Part shown: piece by piece, positions 46,820 through 57,914 of the stretch
Position numbering within the stretch: position 1 is the stretch's first letter
Layout: every line of letters starts with the position of its first letter
The notes under the pieces: model-generated
Databases searched by the model: none
Told to the model about the DNA's origin: nothing
The model's input: the letters and a program-made list of their open reading frames with translations, nothing else
Made by a program: the position numbers and the translations under genes
NCBI GenBank assembly: GCA_030512295.1
Contig: JAULSR010000002.1
Span: forward strand, 8,990,001-9,054,000
Source: Bombardia bombarda
Lineage: Eukaryota; Ascomycota; Sordariomycetes; Sordariales; Lasiosphaeriaceae
Length of the DNA stretch: 64,000 nt
Reading direction: 5' to 3'

Positions 46820-47697
46820 AGCACCCAGAGTTAAGACTGGAGGTTAAAGTGTGATGATGATGATGGGGAAATCGAAACCTAGTTTGAGGGAGGGGAAGGA
46901 TCCTTAATTATCAATTCGGAAGGGGGGTTTTCCAACTACAGATACTGGTCCTGGGTGAGAATACGTTTTCTGGTTCAAATTGTACATTCTGATCATCGAT
47001 GCAGCAACTCGACGTACAATTCCCCTTGTTTTGACACAATCGAGAACATTCCCCATATAACGGTATGTTGAAACTTGATGAGAGTTTTCCAGCCAAGTGC
47101 AGCCAAGTAACCCTCTTTGTCAACAACAGAACCCCTTTTCCGGCTCTCCCGCCCCACTTGCGAACAATAGCATTCTCACGAGACTCCACATATGACCAAA
47201 CCCGATAACATAAAGCAAATAAAGCAACGGGGCGCCAAAACCGCAAAGATAACCTTATCTCAGTGAGGGGTAGGGCCAAGCCGCCCGCCCAGCCAGACGT
47301 GCAGCATGCGATGGAGCTTCGAGGTGGGGTAAAAGAAGAGAATAATGCACCTTGACGGCTCGCATCGGGACATTGGAGGGGAAGGTCAAAATGTGCTCGA
47401 TTCCGTTTATTTTCTTCCTCTTTTTCCCTGGTGACAATCCGGTGCAAGGCAAGGCGCTGATCGAACCTCGAGCCCAGTACTGGGATTAAGCCGCGCCTGT
47501 TCACGATCACTCTTTCCAGCCACCGCCGCAAAGCAGCAAGCGCCGCCAGAAAACCAAAAAAAAATAAAAAAATAAAAAAAAATAAAAAAAATAAAAAAAA
47601 AAAAATAAAAATAAAAATAAAAAAATAAATTTCAAAGTCCAAACCCGATCAAAAACAACAAATTTGTACCAATCTGTCCAACTACTGTAACCTCAAA
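46820..47697. other. Divergent region with A-rich repeat
   Basis: This holds the upstream regions of the small membrane protein and the nickel transporter. A long minus-strand frame here (46911-47642) is an artefact of the A-rich tract and is not a gene. Confidence 0.55.
47557..47630. repeat. A-rich (A4-8T)n low-complexity tract
   Basis: About 74 bases of A runs broken by single T lie 70 bases upstream of the nickel transporter start. This could be a nucleosome-depleting poly(dA) promoter element. Confidence 0.85.
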
Positions 47698-48996
47698 ATG
47701 GCCCGCCTCCGCCTTCCTCACATCCGCATCCCCTTCCCAACAATCCTCCCCGGCCCCCTAAGCGCCATCCCCCCACCGGCGCTCAAGCTCATCACCCTCC
47801 TCATCGCCGTCAACGTGGTCATCTGGGCCGGCGTCGGCGCAGTGCTGCACTACTTCCCCAAGATGATCACGCCGGCGGTCCTCTCGTACACGCTCGGGCT
47901 GCGCCACGCCCTCGACGCCGACCACATCAGCGCCATCGACCTCATGACGCGCCGCCTCATCGCCTCGGGCCAGCGCCCCGTCTCGGTCGGCACCTTTTTC
48001 AGTCTGGGGCACTCGACCATTGTGGTGGTGACGTGTATCGTCGTCGCTGCGACGTCGGGCGCGCTGCGCGATCGGTTCGACAATTTCCAGAGGGTCGGGG
48101 GATTATCGGGACGAGCGTGTCGGCTGCGTTCTTGCTGTTGCTGTGTGCGGGGAATGGGTGGGTTTTGTGGAAGCTGGTGAAGAGGTTGAAGGTGGTGCTG
48201 GCGGAGGAGAGGGCGCGGCGGGAGGATGCTGGGTCGTGTGGCGATGGGGTCGTGGAGGGGAGTGGTGCTGATGATGGCGGTGCGGCGTCGGCGGGGGCGT
48301 TGAATCTCGAGGGCGCCGGCTTCATGGCGAATCTGTTTCGCAAGGTGTTTAGGATTGTTGACAGGCCGTGGAAGATGTTTCCGCTTGGCTTGTTGTTTGG
48401 GCTTGGGTTCGATACCAGTTCGGAGATTGCGATCTTGGGCATTGCGAGTGTCCAGGGCGCGCAGGGGACGAGCATATGGTTGATTCTGATCTTTCCTATT
48501 TTGTTTACAGGTAAGTCCCGCTGCAATTTTCCCGCTGCAATTTTCCCGCGGCTGACGCTGAGTGGTTTTTCTGTGGTGGGATTGAAATGCACCTGCTGAC
48601 ATGTTTGGCTGTTTAGCTGGAATGTGTCTATTAGACACGACAGATGGAGCGCTTATGATGGCGCTTTACACATCCAAGGCATTTGCCAGGGACGCAGTTG
48701 CCATTTTGTACTACTCGATCGTACTCACGGGCATCACAGTCTTTGTGTCAGCGTTTATCGGCATTGTTCAATTACTTTCCTTGATCTACAACGTGGCCGA
48801 GCCCGAAGGACCGTTTTGGGACGGAGTCGAGGCTATTGGAGACCACTTCGACATCATTGGTGGTAGCATTTGTGGCGTATTTGTCCTGGTTGGTCTTGGA
48901 TCAGTCCTTGTTTACCGACCGTGGAGGAGACGAATGGATGGGAAAGCCCAGAGACAGCCCCTCAGAGAGGAGGAGCAGCCTTTGCCAGAGTCATAG
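47698..48996 (+). CDS. High-affinity nickel/cobalt transporter, NiCoT family (one apparent frame break)
   Basis: Exons are 47698-48510 and 48617-48996. The family signature in the second membrane segment is present, LRHALDADHISAIDLMTRR, whose His/Asp residues bind the metal. Also present are FFSLGHSTIVV, LFGLGFDTSSEIAI and GMCLLDTTDGALMM, in the usual order among about eight hydrophobic segments. The protein should import Ni2+ or Co2+ across the plasma membrane or a vacuolar membrane. The frame shifts at the G run 48097-48101: upstream reads FDNFQRVGG, and the sequence continues one base out as IIGTSVSAAFLLLLC. One more G restores 397 residues, normal for the family. The intron begins with a directly repeated 14-mer (48517-48530 and 48531-48544). 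Confidence 0.85.
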
Positions 48997-50605
48997 GCCC
49001 GGATCATATCTTGAAGCCGATGTGGTCTGAACAATCTATCGAATGATTTTAACCAAAGTTCGATGAGCAGCAACCACTGCCACTGGCCAAAATGTGGCCT
49101 TTAGTCGATGTCTTGTGTGTCACTTCTTTAACACAATGGAAATACCGCGATCATTTTGTACAGTGCTTTCTTCAGGATTATGACAGTGGTCCATGCCTGG
49201 CGCTGCGGCACCAATACTCTCTGCGGATTTACTTGCCACGACCACTGGCTACTCACGGCACTGCAAAACGGCCATGGTCGTTTTTCTATGACAACTACAC
49301 AGGAGCGGACCCAGAATGTGCGTTGTCGAGGATTCTCGTCACACAGCACAGAGTTGGAAGGACGTTCCAGAGGCAAGACAAAAAAAAAAAAAACAACATC
49401 AAGGATCCATATGCAGATGCCCCACAAGAACGCTGATACGAACCAAATACTTTTTATCGTTGAGTACAGGCATGTGGTGTGGGGCCATTTGCCAGTCGCA
49501 GGATACCACTTGATGATTGGCCATCCGACCCCTCTATCAACACACTGTTTATATTGTGGGAGATGGATGCCTGCTTATCCTTTGATGTTTATCAGCCCAG
49601 GAGGGTTTGTTTAGATGCCAGAGGCCCCAGCGCCTTTCTTCAGCATGAGAATTTTGCTGGGCTGTAGTTAGTGGCACTATCTACCTTCTTTCTTAAATAC
49701 AACACATTTATGGCTATCGGCAGGATGACCTGGTATACCTATGTAGCTGCCTAATTCTTTGGAGGGAGCAGGGGGCATGAGTTGTTTACTACCTACAGGC
49801 TAACCGCACGTACACAAGCTTATGTACAAACAACGCATGACTAGTGTCGCAGCGAAACGCGTCCCAACTCTAGTGATCTGTATCATGCATTTTTTTTTTT
49901 TTATCTGCGTGATGTCAAGGTGCCCTTCCAACTTGGACTTAGCCGATTTTGTCCGATGAAAACAAACCGCTTTTCAACCCCAAGATGCTAAGACAAAGAG
50001 CCTTTACAATGTTGATATCGTCCTTAGGCATTGCCTGATCGAAATTTTGGCGAGCTCTTCAGATATTGTCACCTGAAAGAGCGATGCAGCTGCAGTGCAA
50101 GCAAGGTGCGGACAGTGACCGCAGTATTAGGTCTGGTAGGTAGGCAAGTGCCACTGCAAGCAAACACAAGCAAACAAACAAAGGATATGTGAAAAATCAT
50201 AAATTTTGCTTTATCTCAACTATCCTTGTTGAATAGAATAATTCCGCGCAAAAGCGCCCACCTCCTCAAAAACCAACAATAATATTTGGCAGTCATAAAA
50301 CCTCCATATGTTGCCGAAAGCTGAAAGCGGCAGCAAAAGAAATCGCAAAATATAGTTGTCGTTCTCAACAACGCACTCTACCTCTTCAAAGTGTCAGCCC
50401 CCCGCTTTTAAGTAGTAAGATGTGCCAGAAAGAAAAGCCACAAAGACCATCGTGTCCCCCCCGTCATAAATGCCAGAATCTCTGGATATATCTTCGCGTT
50501 ATTTCCTTTCTTCTCTTTCCGCTATCTTTTGGTCGCTTTTCATGTTTAATTTTGGCGTAATATATGCTGGTTATAGTTGTAGTAATAGTCGTTGGTAATA
50601 GTATA
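48997..50605. other. Intergenic, no gene seen
   Basis: This 1.6-kb gap lies between convergent genes and contains poly-A (49380-49393) and poly-T (49891-49902) tracts. Short frames at 49092-49614 lack domain character. Confidence 0.5.
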
Positions 50606-52355
50606 TTAATGGAGCACCTCACGGGTTCCGTCCTCGAAGACCCTGATCGTTGCGGTCTGCATCAGGGTTCAGTCAGTTGCATATTACAAGGTATGTAGGT
50701 AATAATGGGGGAAAGTCGTAGTCAGGACTTACAGTGTCAATGCCATGCGCGTCCTTGTAGCGGCAATTATTGCCAAACGAGCAGGCTTTAGGATTCATGC
50801 AATGATGACCAAGGACGCAGCGGAACTCTCGGCACTGCGGTCCAGAAGTACAGGCGAGGCTCCGCGTCTTCCACTTCAGCGCCAGCAGCTCGCCTCCGGT
50901 TAGTTTCTCTCCATGGGTATACGGGCAGTTGGCGTGACTGCACGATCCCACTACATGGAAGCGGTTGCAGAAGTTGACACCTCCCTTCTTTGCTATATGC
51001 TCGGCAAGCTTGTTTTGGGCAGCCATATCCGTCCTGGCCAGGGGCACGTCCACGCGCTCGTCAAGTCTGTTGAGTTGATAAAAGAACCGCGGGGTAGAAG
51101 CAGACGACTTTTTCAGCTGAGAAGAAATGTCGATAACTGCGGGAACGTTGCTAGCTTTTCCCACAGCTGCATAACTATTGGCCGTTGAGACTGGGGCTGG
51201 CGATGAGAGCGAGGCAGAGACGGCGGAGCTGGTGCTGGTTGCTCTGCTGGGCTCTCTTCTGACCGATGTACCGGCCACGGCATCCAGAGGCGTCGGGGTG
51301 CTGCGGAAAAATGTAGCTTCAACCGGCGGACTGGGGTTTCTGGGACCCGTGGTGGTGGTCGGCGGTGAGTTAGGAGCTGGCAGTGAGGAGATCTGAAATC
51401 CTGGATGTGGTGCCGCGGCTGCCCCCCGCGGCGGAATAGGCTCCCAGCGGAAGACCCTTGGAAATCTGAAGCGAGGAACTTGCTGCAGCCGACTAAACTG
51501 TGCAGCCGCCGGGGTAGTCTCCAGCAGAGCAATCTTTGGATTACTGCGAAAGGATTCCAGGTAGGTGGCATAGCCATTATCGTGGCAGCCGCCGAGGATC
51601 AAAGCCTTGCAATGCAGATTCTTTTCCATAATCTCAAAGATCTTGCGGACCTTATGGTCGGCCTGGTCTTTGCCAGGTCCAACATCAGTAAAGGAGAATA
51701 ACGGCTGTGAGCGAGAAAAGCCTTTTCCAAACTTGGTCAGGGAGGTAAATTCCGATTGAGGGAGGGTCTTTGACGCCACAAGGGCTTTCGACAAGCCCTC
51801 CACGTTAAGAACAATCTGTACAAAGATTTGGTCCACATTTAAGAGATGCTGCTTATCCTGTAAAGACTCTCGAATTTCGTCGTGAAGAAGAAGTGCGGCC
51901 TCAGCACCACCATCTTCGCCTTTGGCAATTAAATCCGCATGGAAGATGGCCCCATCACCATCAATGATGACATAGACAAATGAAGAAGATTCCTGATCAT
52001 CGGTCTTGTCAGTATCTGGTCAAATACTGCTTGGCAACCCGTGCATCCTATACAAGGCAGTAAGTATTGTATGACTTACAATAGATGCATTGATTCTTTT
52101 TTTCTCGGTCTCAGCAGCGTGATAATACTTTAGGTAACTGTTGGACCTAGTCTTTTCCTCGGCGAGATCATTCTCCAATCTCAGTAGTTTATGCTGGAGA
52201 TTGGCCATTATTTCTTCATCCTCTTTAGCACGTAGACGCATAAGAGTTCCGTCCTCCTCGCGGCGTTGGCGCATAACACTCGCGATGGGGTCTAGCATTT
52301 CGTAGGAGAGGTCGCCTGTGCCCTTGGTGCTGATGATTCCGTTGAGTCCGCTCAT
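50606..52355 (-). CDS. CCCH zinc-finger protein with N-terminal coiled coil
   Basis: Exon 1 runs from ATG 52355 (an in-frame ATG at 52385 is possible) to about 52080, exon 2 from about 52015 to 50733, and exon 3 from 50656 to 50606. The N-terminus is a coiled coil (MANLQHKLLRLENDLAEEKT). The centre, FVYVIIDGDGAIFHADLIAK, QIVLNVEGLSK, DVGPGKDQADHKV and LILGGCHDNGY, matches a domain conserved in fungal CCCH proteins and looks like a NYN/PIN-type nuclease fold (inference). After a Pro/Ser/Thr-rich linker come Cys/His clusters, FCNRFHVVGSCSHANCPYTH and CSFGNNCRYKD. The first junction does not keep phase: GTAAGT at 52079 to CAG at 52016 leaves one base missing, so either the donor differs or a base is absent. 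Confidence 0.74.
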
Positions 52356-53838
52356 GACGGGCGGTTGGTGGCAATGAGTGCTCAATTCTCAACGGGATGT
52401 AATGATAAGGAAAGTGTTTTGTGAAATCTAAAGATTTTTCTCAGGACAATAAGTAGGTCTAATTGAGAGAGAGGTGCGACGTTGAAAATTTTACAGGCAC
52501 CGCGATTGTCTGTGAATGATGTTGGAGTTGGCAGGTGCGACTGCGACCTGGAGCTCCACTGTATGTGAAGTGCTTGCACGTGATGTGAGTCCGCCAAGCT
52601 AGGCAGGAGTAGCGGCGATTTCAAGGATGTTGGCTCCCCGGGCAATGGAATGTGTGTGACTGACAAGCCCAATGCTGATTAAAGTTTTCATGGTTGCTAC
52701 CCAACTACTCACGTCCGTCAATAATAAAGCCCACCGGGGTATCACCTAGATCCAAGCCTACCTAGTTCTTTGCGCCTCCATTTGTAAACAAAACAAACGG
52801 CTCCAATTATCCAGGCTAATAAACGGTATAAACAAGAAACTGATAATCGGCCTGCCTGCTTGTTTGCCTATTTTGCCTGTTTGCTTAGCTGCCTGTTTAC
52901 TTAGCTGCTTGTCTACAGAAACTTACAACTCGAATGTTGTTTATTTGTCTCTTCTTGCCGCGCGAGCAATCGAATGACACCCTCACTATTACCTACATTC
53001 ATGACTCACGGACTGCATTTTATACCGTGTGTATATCATAGTCGGTCGCTGACTTGTTTCTTGCGAATCCTGGACTGGTAGCTTGCATAAAGTGATGTAT
53101 CAGAAATGGTAGGACTAATCAATCAAGCGGTTTTGGTGCGTCATCCGCATTCCTTTTTTTTTTTTTCGTTTTCCTGCTGCCTGCCGCACCTCGGTGGCTA
53201 ACCGGGGAAAAACGAGTGTCTGGGCAGGTACGTACAATAATTACACTAATCCTGATAGTGACGCTTGGCATGTGAACCTGGACAACAAAGAAGTTCATAA
53301 AAAAGCAAAAGCCCGCATAACTCGCATACACCAAGAAGGATCGAATTGAATTATCCATTAGAACTACCATTGTGTGCAACCAGCTGGATCGCGGTATTCA
53401 CTGTCTCCCTCCTCCACTCTATGTGTCGCCCATGCCCTAGCCCAATCTGGATCGTGACGATGATTTCCACCAGATAATTAAGTACCTCAAAAAGCGTCAA
53501 GACATTAAACCACTCGATATCCAAAGCTTCTCCTCCCTCCAGATATTTATCCAGGGCAAAGTGCGGCGTATGATGATGAATGTAGTGTGCGATGTATGGA
53601 AGATGTATGTAGTATGTGTGTGTGTGTGATGTGTGTGCAGCCGACAGCCGACCATCCCTGGCCCTGTTTCTTCCTAACCCATATATATAAAATTTTCTTT
53701 CTCTCGCTTGCTGTGACCCTCCCTCCCGTCACAACGACCTAGCAGCCAAAAAGAAACAAAGGAAAACAACCGATATGTGCGTCAGTCAGTTCAAGTCAGT
53801 CAGTCATCTAGCCATATGCTGTCTCGCGCGCCTGCCGC
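52356..53838. other. Intergenic with simple repeats
   Basis: No gene was seen. It contains imperfect TGCCTGTTTGCTTAGC-like repeats (about 52845-52920), a TG microsatellite (about 53609-53637) and GTCA repeats (about 53782-53808). Confidence 0.5.
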
Positions 53839-56067
53839 TCACCAGCGCCACGAGCAGCACAGGAAGTAGTGGTTGATGTACAGATTATAAGTGTTGAGAA
53901 TGATTAAGGGGAGCGTGTGGTACCAAGGGAAGCCCGTAACCAGCCGGTAGGTGACAGCAGCGATCATGCCGCCGACCGTCGTGAGCGTCCAGATCCAGCA
54001 CAGGATGCGCATGTTGCGGAACTTGTTGCTCTTGTGGGCCTTCTTGTCGCCCGACGCGGCCCACAGCAGCTCGATGCCGAACAAGCGGTCCTTGATGGCC
54101 GTCAGGTAGGCGTACGACTGGACGACCATGATGTGCTGCACGTTGAAGCCATATGATGCCTTGGCCCAGTAGCGAAAGACGATGGCGCCGTAGGCGATGG
54201 ACGGGATGGCGAAGGCCAGGTTGTAATACTTGAACCACTCAGGTCGGGCGACGAGTAGGATGATACCCGGGATGGGCGAGATGAAGATGCCGAGCGATAC
54301 GGCAGAGTAGTAGAGAAGACCTAGCAGGTAATTAGCAACTTGTTTAGATATTGCAGTGACCCCTGAAACGAGGAAATCAATTGCTTACCACAAAGATAGC
54401 AGATCTTCTGCATCAGAGTCAAATTAGAAGTCCAAAAGTGCTTGGTGGTGAGCAGGGTGGTGCTGCCGCGAGCCCATCGCATCTGCTGCGAGAAAAATGA
54501 GCGTGGTGTGTTGGGGCAAATGCCAGTTGCCAAGCACAACGGGATATACTTGACCTTCCAGCCTCGGTCGACCGCGCCAAATCTGTGTATCCATCAGTAA
54601 TTAAACCTTGGTCTCTCCAATAAAAGCAATTGCGCGTAGGGAGCAACATACCCAGTGTGAACATCCTCCGAGAAGCCAATCTCCGCCGTTCCTCCCACCT
54701 CGACAAGAGCAGCGCGTCGGTATACCGCATTGCTGCCAACGCAGATGGAGGCACCCCACTTATTACGATTAACCTGGACAACGCGATAGAATAGTTCCTG
54801 CGTCGCGCCGGCACCCTGCTCGACCCAAGTCTGCTCCTCGGTGACGCGGAAGAACTGTGGCGATTGGACAATGGCTGTCATATTATCACCGAGATGTTCC
54901 ACCACAATCTCCTTGAGGAAGTCAGGGCGGGGGCAGAAGTCGGCATCGAAAATGGTGAAGTAGTCGCCATCGGTGCGGGTAAAGGCCCATCGCAGGTTGC
55001 CGGCCTTACGAAGGCGTGGTCGGTCGTCGCGGACCATGTAGTTGAATCCGTAGCTCTCTGCCAGAGCGCGAACCGCCCCCTGGTTACCGTCGTCAAGAAC
55101 ATAGACCTTGAGCTTATGGGCGGGCCAATCGAGCCTAACGATGTGCTTGTACGTGTTCTCGAGGATTTCCAGAGGCTCGGAGCAGCAAGGGAGATAGACG
55201 TCGACCGTCGGGGCGGTCTCATCCGTGATAGGAAACTGCTCGACCAGCTCCAGATGCGCCTTGTAATCCCAGTCCTTACCGATGACACCGACAAAGTAGG
55301 AAATGATGAGGTAGATGTTCAGGAAGCCGACGAACACGCCGTACCATGCAAAAATTGGGGCACAGACGGCGAAGAGCCACATGCCTGCCGACAGAGTGAG
55401 GAACGAAAAGATGCCGAAGATATACAGCGGGATGCGGTTAGTGTGAATGTACATGAGCTTCTCGTTGTCTGTTGGACCAGTAGGGAATACGAGCCCGGGC
55501 TCCTCTTTGGGGCAGTAAGTTCTGAAGAAGGCATCATGAGCCCGCTTGAACGGGTTTCTCGTCTTGCGAATGGTCGATTTTGCCTCAACGACCTTCTCTG
55601 GGTCGGCGGCGGCAACGGGGGCAGCTGCCATGCTGCGTCCGGGGTCACCAGAGACAAAGAGACCGCCGCTTGGTTTCTCATTGAACGTCTCCCCTTGCGG
55701 TGGAGCTGGGGTCTGATTATCTGTAAGTCACGGTGAACTTTTCAAAATGCTACAAGCACACCTACGATCTCATCATGACCCTGGACCCGGGGAAGACGAG
55801 CTGGTCTCGGGGGTGCTGGACCTTGACGTGTGACGACCGGTGCGACAGCAACATGCTCCTTGGATGCAGGTTAGCAAAGTTGTCATGTAAGCGATAGATG
55901 ATACTGTATAGTGATCATGTCACACATACACCAGATGTCCTTCTTGACGATGCAGCCTGGGACGAGACGTCAGACGGGTCTTGGAAGGGATCACGGAGGG
56001 AGGCCCCGCTCCGTTGGGATCCCGGCGTGTTGGGACGGAGCTCGACACGTGGTGGTGGAGGTGACAT
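53839..56067 (-). CDS. Processive family-2 glycosyltransferase (cellulose/hyaluronan synthase-like GT2)
   Basis: Five exons: 56067-55930, 55858-55762, 55720-54652, 54582-54389 and 54320-53839, 659 residues. Two or three N-terminal membrane segments (IPLYIFGIFSFLTLSAGMWL .. LNIYLIISYFVGV) precede the catalytic domain: VYVLDDG at about 287, FDADF at about 337, SEDVHTG, and QQMRWARG. These are the D, DxD, ED and QxxRW motifs of processive GT2 enzymes. Four more membrane segments follow. From memory it resembles the plant-pathogen GT2 needed for surface hyphal growth (Zymoseptoria, Fusarium), Cryptococcus Cps1 and Aspergillus mixed-linkage glucan synthase, so it should polymerise a UDP-sugar and extrude the chain. 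The N-terminal 78 residues are disordered, and their second intron is only 41 bases, so that junction is less sure. Confidence 0.88.
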
Positions 56068-56631
56068 GGTGGGTGGCTGAAACGCGGTCTTGCTTTGAAG
56101 GAGGGTGGTAGTTCTTGGAATCTCGTCTCCTTTGGGGCACGCTGAAGAAAAGAAACACCGAAAGTGTCAAGTGTAGTGGAACCTTGAACAAGATGCCATA
56201 TAAAGAGGTTCAAGGGGAAAGGTTGGAGTCTTGTGTGTTGAATAGCCGACTTCGCAGATAAGTCAAAGTGCAAGTACAGGTGAAAGAATGGGTGATTGTC
56301 GATCCCCACCACTGCAGCAAAGGAAATAGACTGATGATCCGAGAAAGAGGTCGATCAGTTTGATAGGGAAAGCTCGTAATATTCCCGGCGTAGGACAACA
56401 TACCGGCCAGAATCATTGGTAGGAAAACGTAGATCGGATCGGGAGAGGAAAAGGGAAAGTAGGTAGGCAAAGGAGCAACCAGTAACAACAAGCATGAAAC
56501 GAAAAAGGAGCAGCGTAAAGTAGTTAGATACCTAGCAACATGGGAGGGTGGGTGTACAATGTAGTATGTGTTATGCAGGTACGTTTTTTTTTGCCAAGAC
56601 ACCGAAGCCGACAGGGTGGCGTGTCTCGTGT
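56068..56631. promoter_or_regulatory. Upstream region of the GT2 gene
   Basis: This 564-base gap between the GH12-like gene and the GT2 gene, both on the minus strand, should carry the GT2 promoter. No other gene is seen. Confidence 0.5.
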
Positions 56632-57914
56632 TTACCAGGTAAGAAAAAGGACAGCGCCAACCAGCGCTATGATCGGCACCCGAGATAGCCATAATCCTTG
56701 AGGCCTTATTGAAACACCTCGAGACTCGGAGGAGATGCAGGACAAGGGAAGCTGACCGACTACGAGCTTTGGTGCCGCCCCCGTTACCAGGTGCAGGTCG
56801 AACTCGGATGCCGAAAAAGTGACATTGCCTTCGGAGTGGAATGCCTCGGATCCAAATGAGACGATGCCAAGATGAGAGTCCACGGAAACTAGACCGTTGC
56901 GCCAGAGATATTGAAGCAGGGGCGATATCTCTGCAGAAAATCCCGTCCGATTGGCAGTTGCCATCCAAGTGAAGACGTTGGTGCCCTTGCGTTCTGCCCT
57001 TGGTAAAGAATGCTAAAGATGAAATAATCAGTAAGTTGATTGTCAGTTGCCTATCCGTCATCACCACCACCGCCAAGACGACGTCACAGTAGATAGCGGG
57101 AAGAGGACGGGGGACTGTTTCCTTTTTTTTTTTCTCCTTTTTGACTCACAATTCGACGTCACTGACCGTGGTGTTGAAGCAGGACCTCTCGAGTTCGAAG
57201 CCAAGTGGCTGAGCGTTTCCGTAGTTCCCCACCCAGATCATAATCTCCGTGTCTGCCATGGTCTCGTTTTGGGCGTTGGCGGCATTGCGATCAGCGAACA
57301 GGTCAAAGGCGACGTTGGCGGTGGTAGAGCGCTCAGCCAGGCCTAGTGAATCGACACTAAGTGCCGGACGAGGCGTCGACCCAGGGCCCATAGACCACTT
57401 GGCAGATAGCAAAAGTGCCGAGATGTTGGACAGGGACACGGGGAGGGCAGGCGCTGTCAGTTTGACGTGGGGGTATGAATGCACCTCCCCGGAATCTGAG
57501 GACCAGGCCCAGGTGGCCTTGAAGGCCGGCGGTGAGTCTTGCACCTAGGGGATGCATAGTCGCCCAAGTCAGAGGCAGACTCAGCGGAGACGACGGTAAA
57601 AGCCGGGCGCCAGACAGGGAGGGGTAGGCGGGTTAGCGGTCGATCACTCACCGAGAGGCATTGGAAGCCTTCGCTGTCAGGGTTCCACGCATTCGGGTTG
57701 ACTGTACGACCAAGTCAGTGTACCGAGTCTCAACGTGTGGACGGTCGCGCCGACTTGGGCACGCATATGTTAGTTGGGCTGGGCGCGTACAGGTCAAATC
57801 GTCGGAAGAGATCGTATAACTGCGTTGGTTGCAGACCGTGTTATTGTAAGCGCCAGCGACATGTCTGATGCACAGCGCAGCAACGGGCCAAAGCCTTCTT
57901 GAAAACAGCAGCAT
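56632..57914 (-). CDS. GH12-like beta-glucanase with C-terminal GPI-type signal (one apparent frame break)
   Basis: Exons are 57914-57791, 57701-57652, 57544-57150 and 57012-56632. ATG 57914 opens a signal peptide (MLLFSRRLWPVAALCIRHVA); an upstream ATG at 57986 would add a poly-His stretch. The mature part reads YNNTVCNQRSY, NAWNPDSEGFQCLSV, LPVSLSNISALLLSAKW, NVAFDLFADR, and the key glucanase motif EIMIWVGNYGNAQPLGF, whose Glu is the family nucleophile. Exon 4 begins FILYQGQNAR and continues one base out of frame as GTNVFTWMATANR; one missing G (CCC on the plus strand, 56984-56986) explains it. The end, LWLSRVPIIALVGAVLFLTW, fits a GPI-anchor signal. The intact length would be 316 residues. 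It probably trims a beta-1,4-glucan-type polymer at the cell surface; its place next to the GT2 synthase supports that. Confidence 0.76.

Noticed and set aside
46911..47642. 243-codon minus-strand frame
   Set aside because: Its start is a Phe/Ile-rich run read from the A-rich tract, and the rest has no domain or homology-like character.
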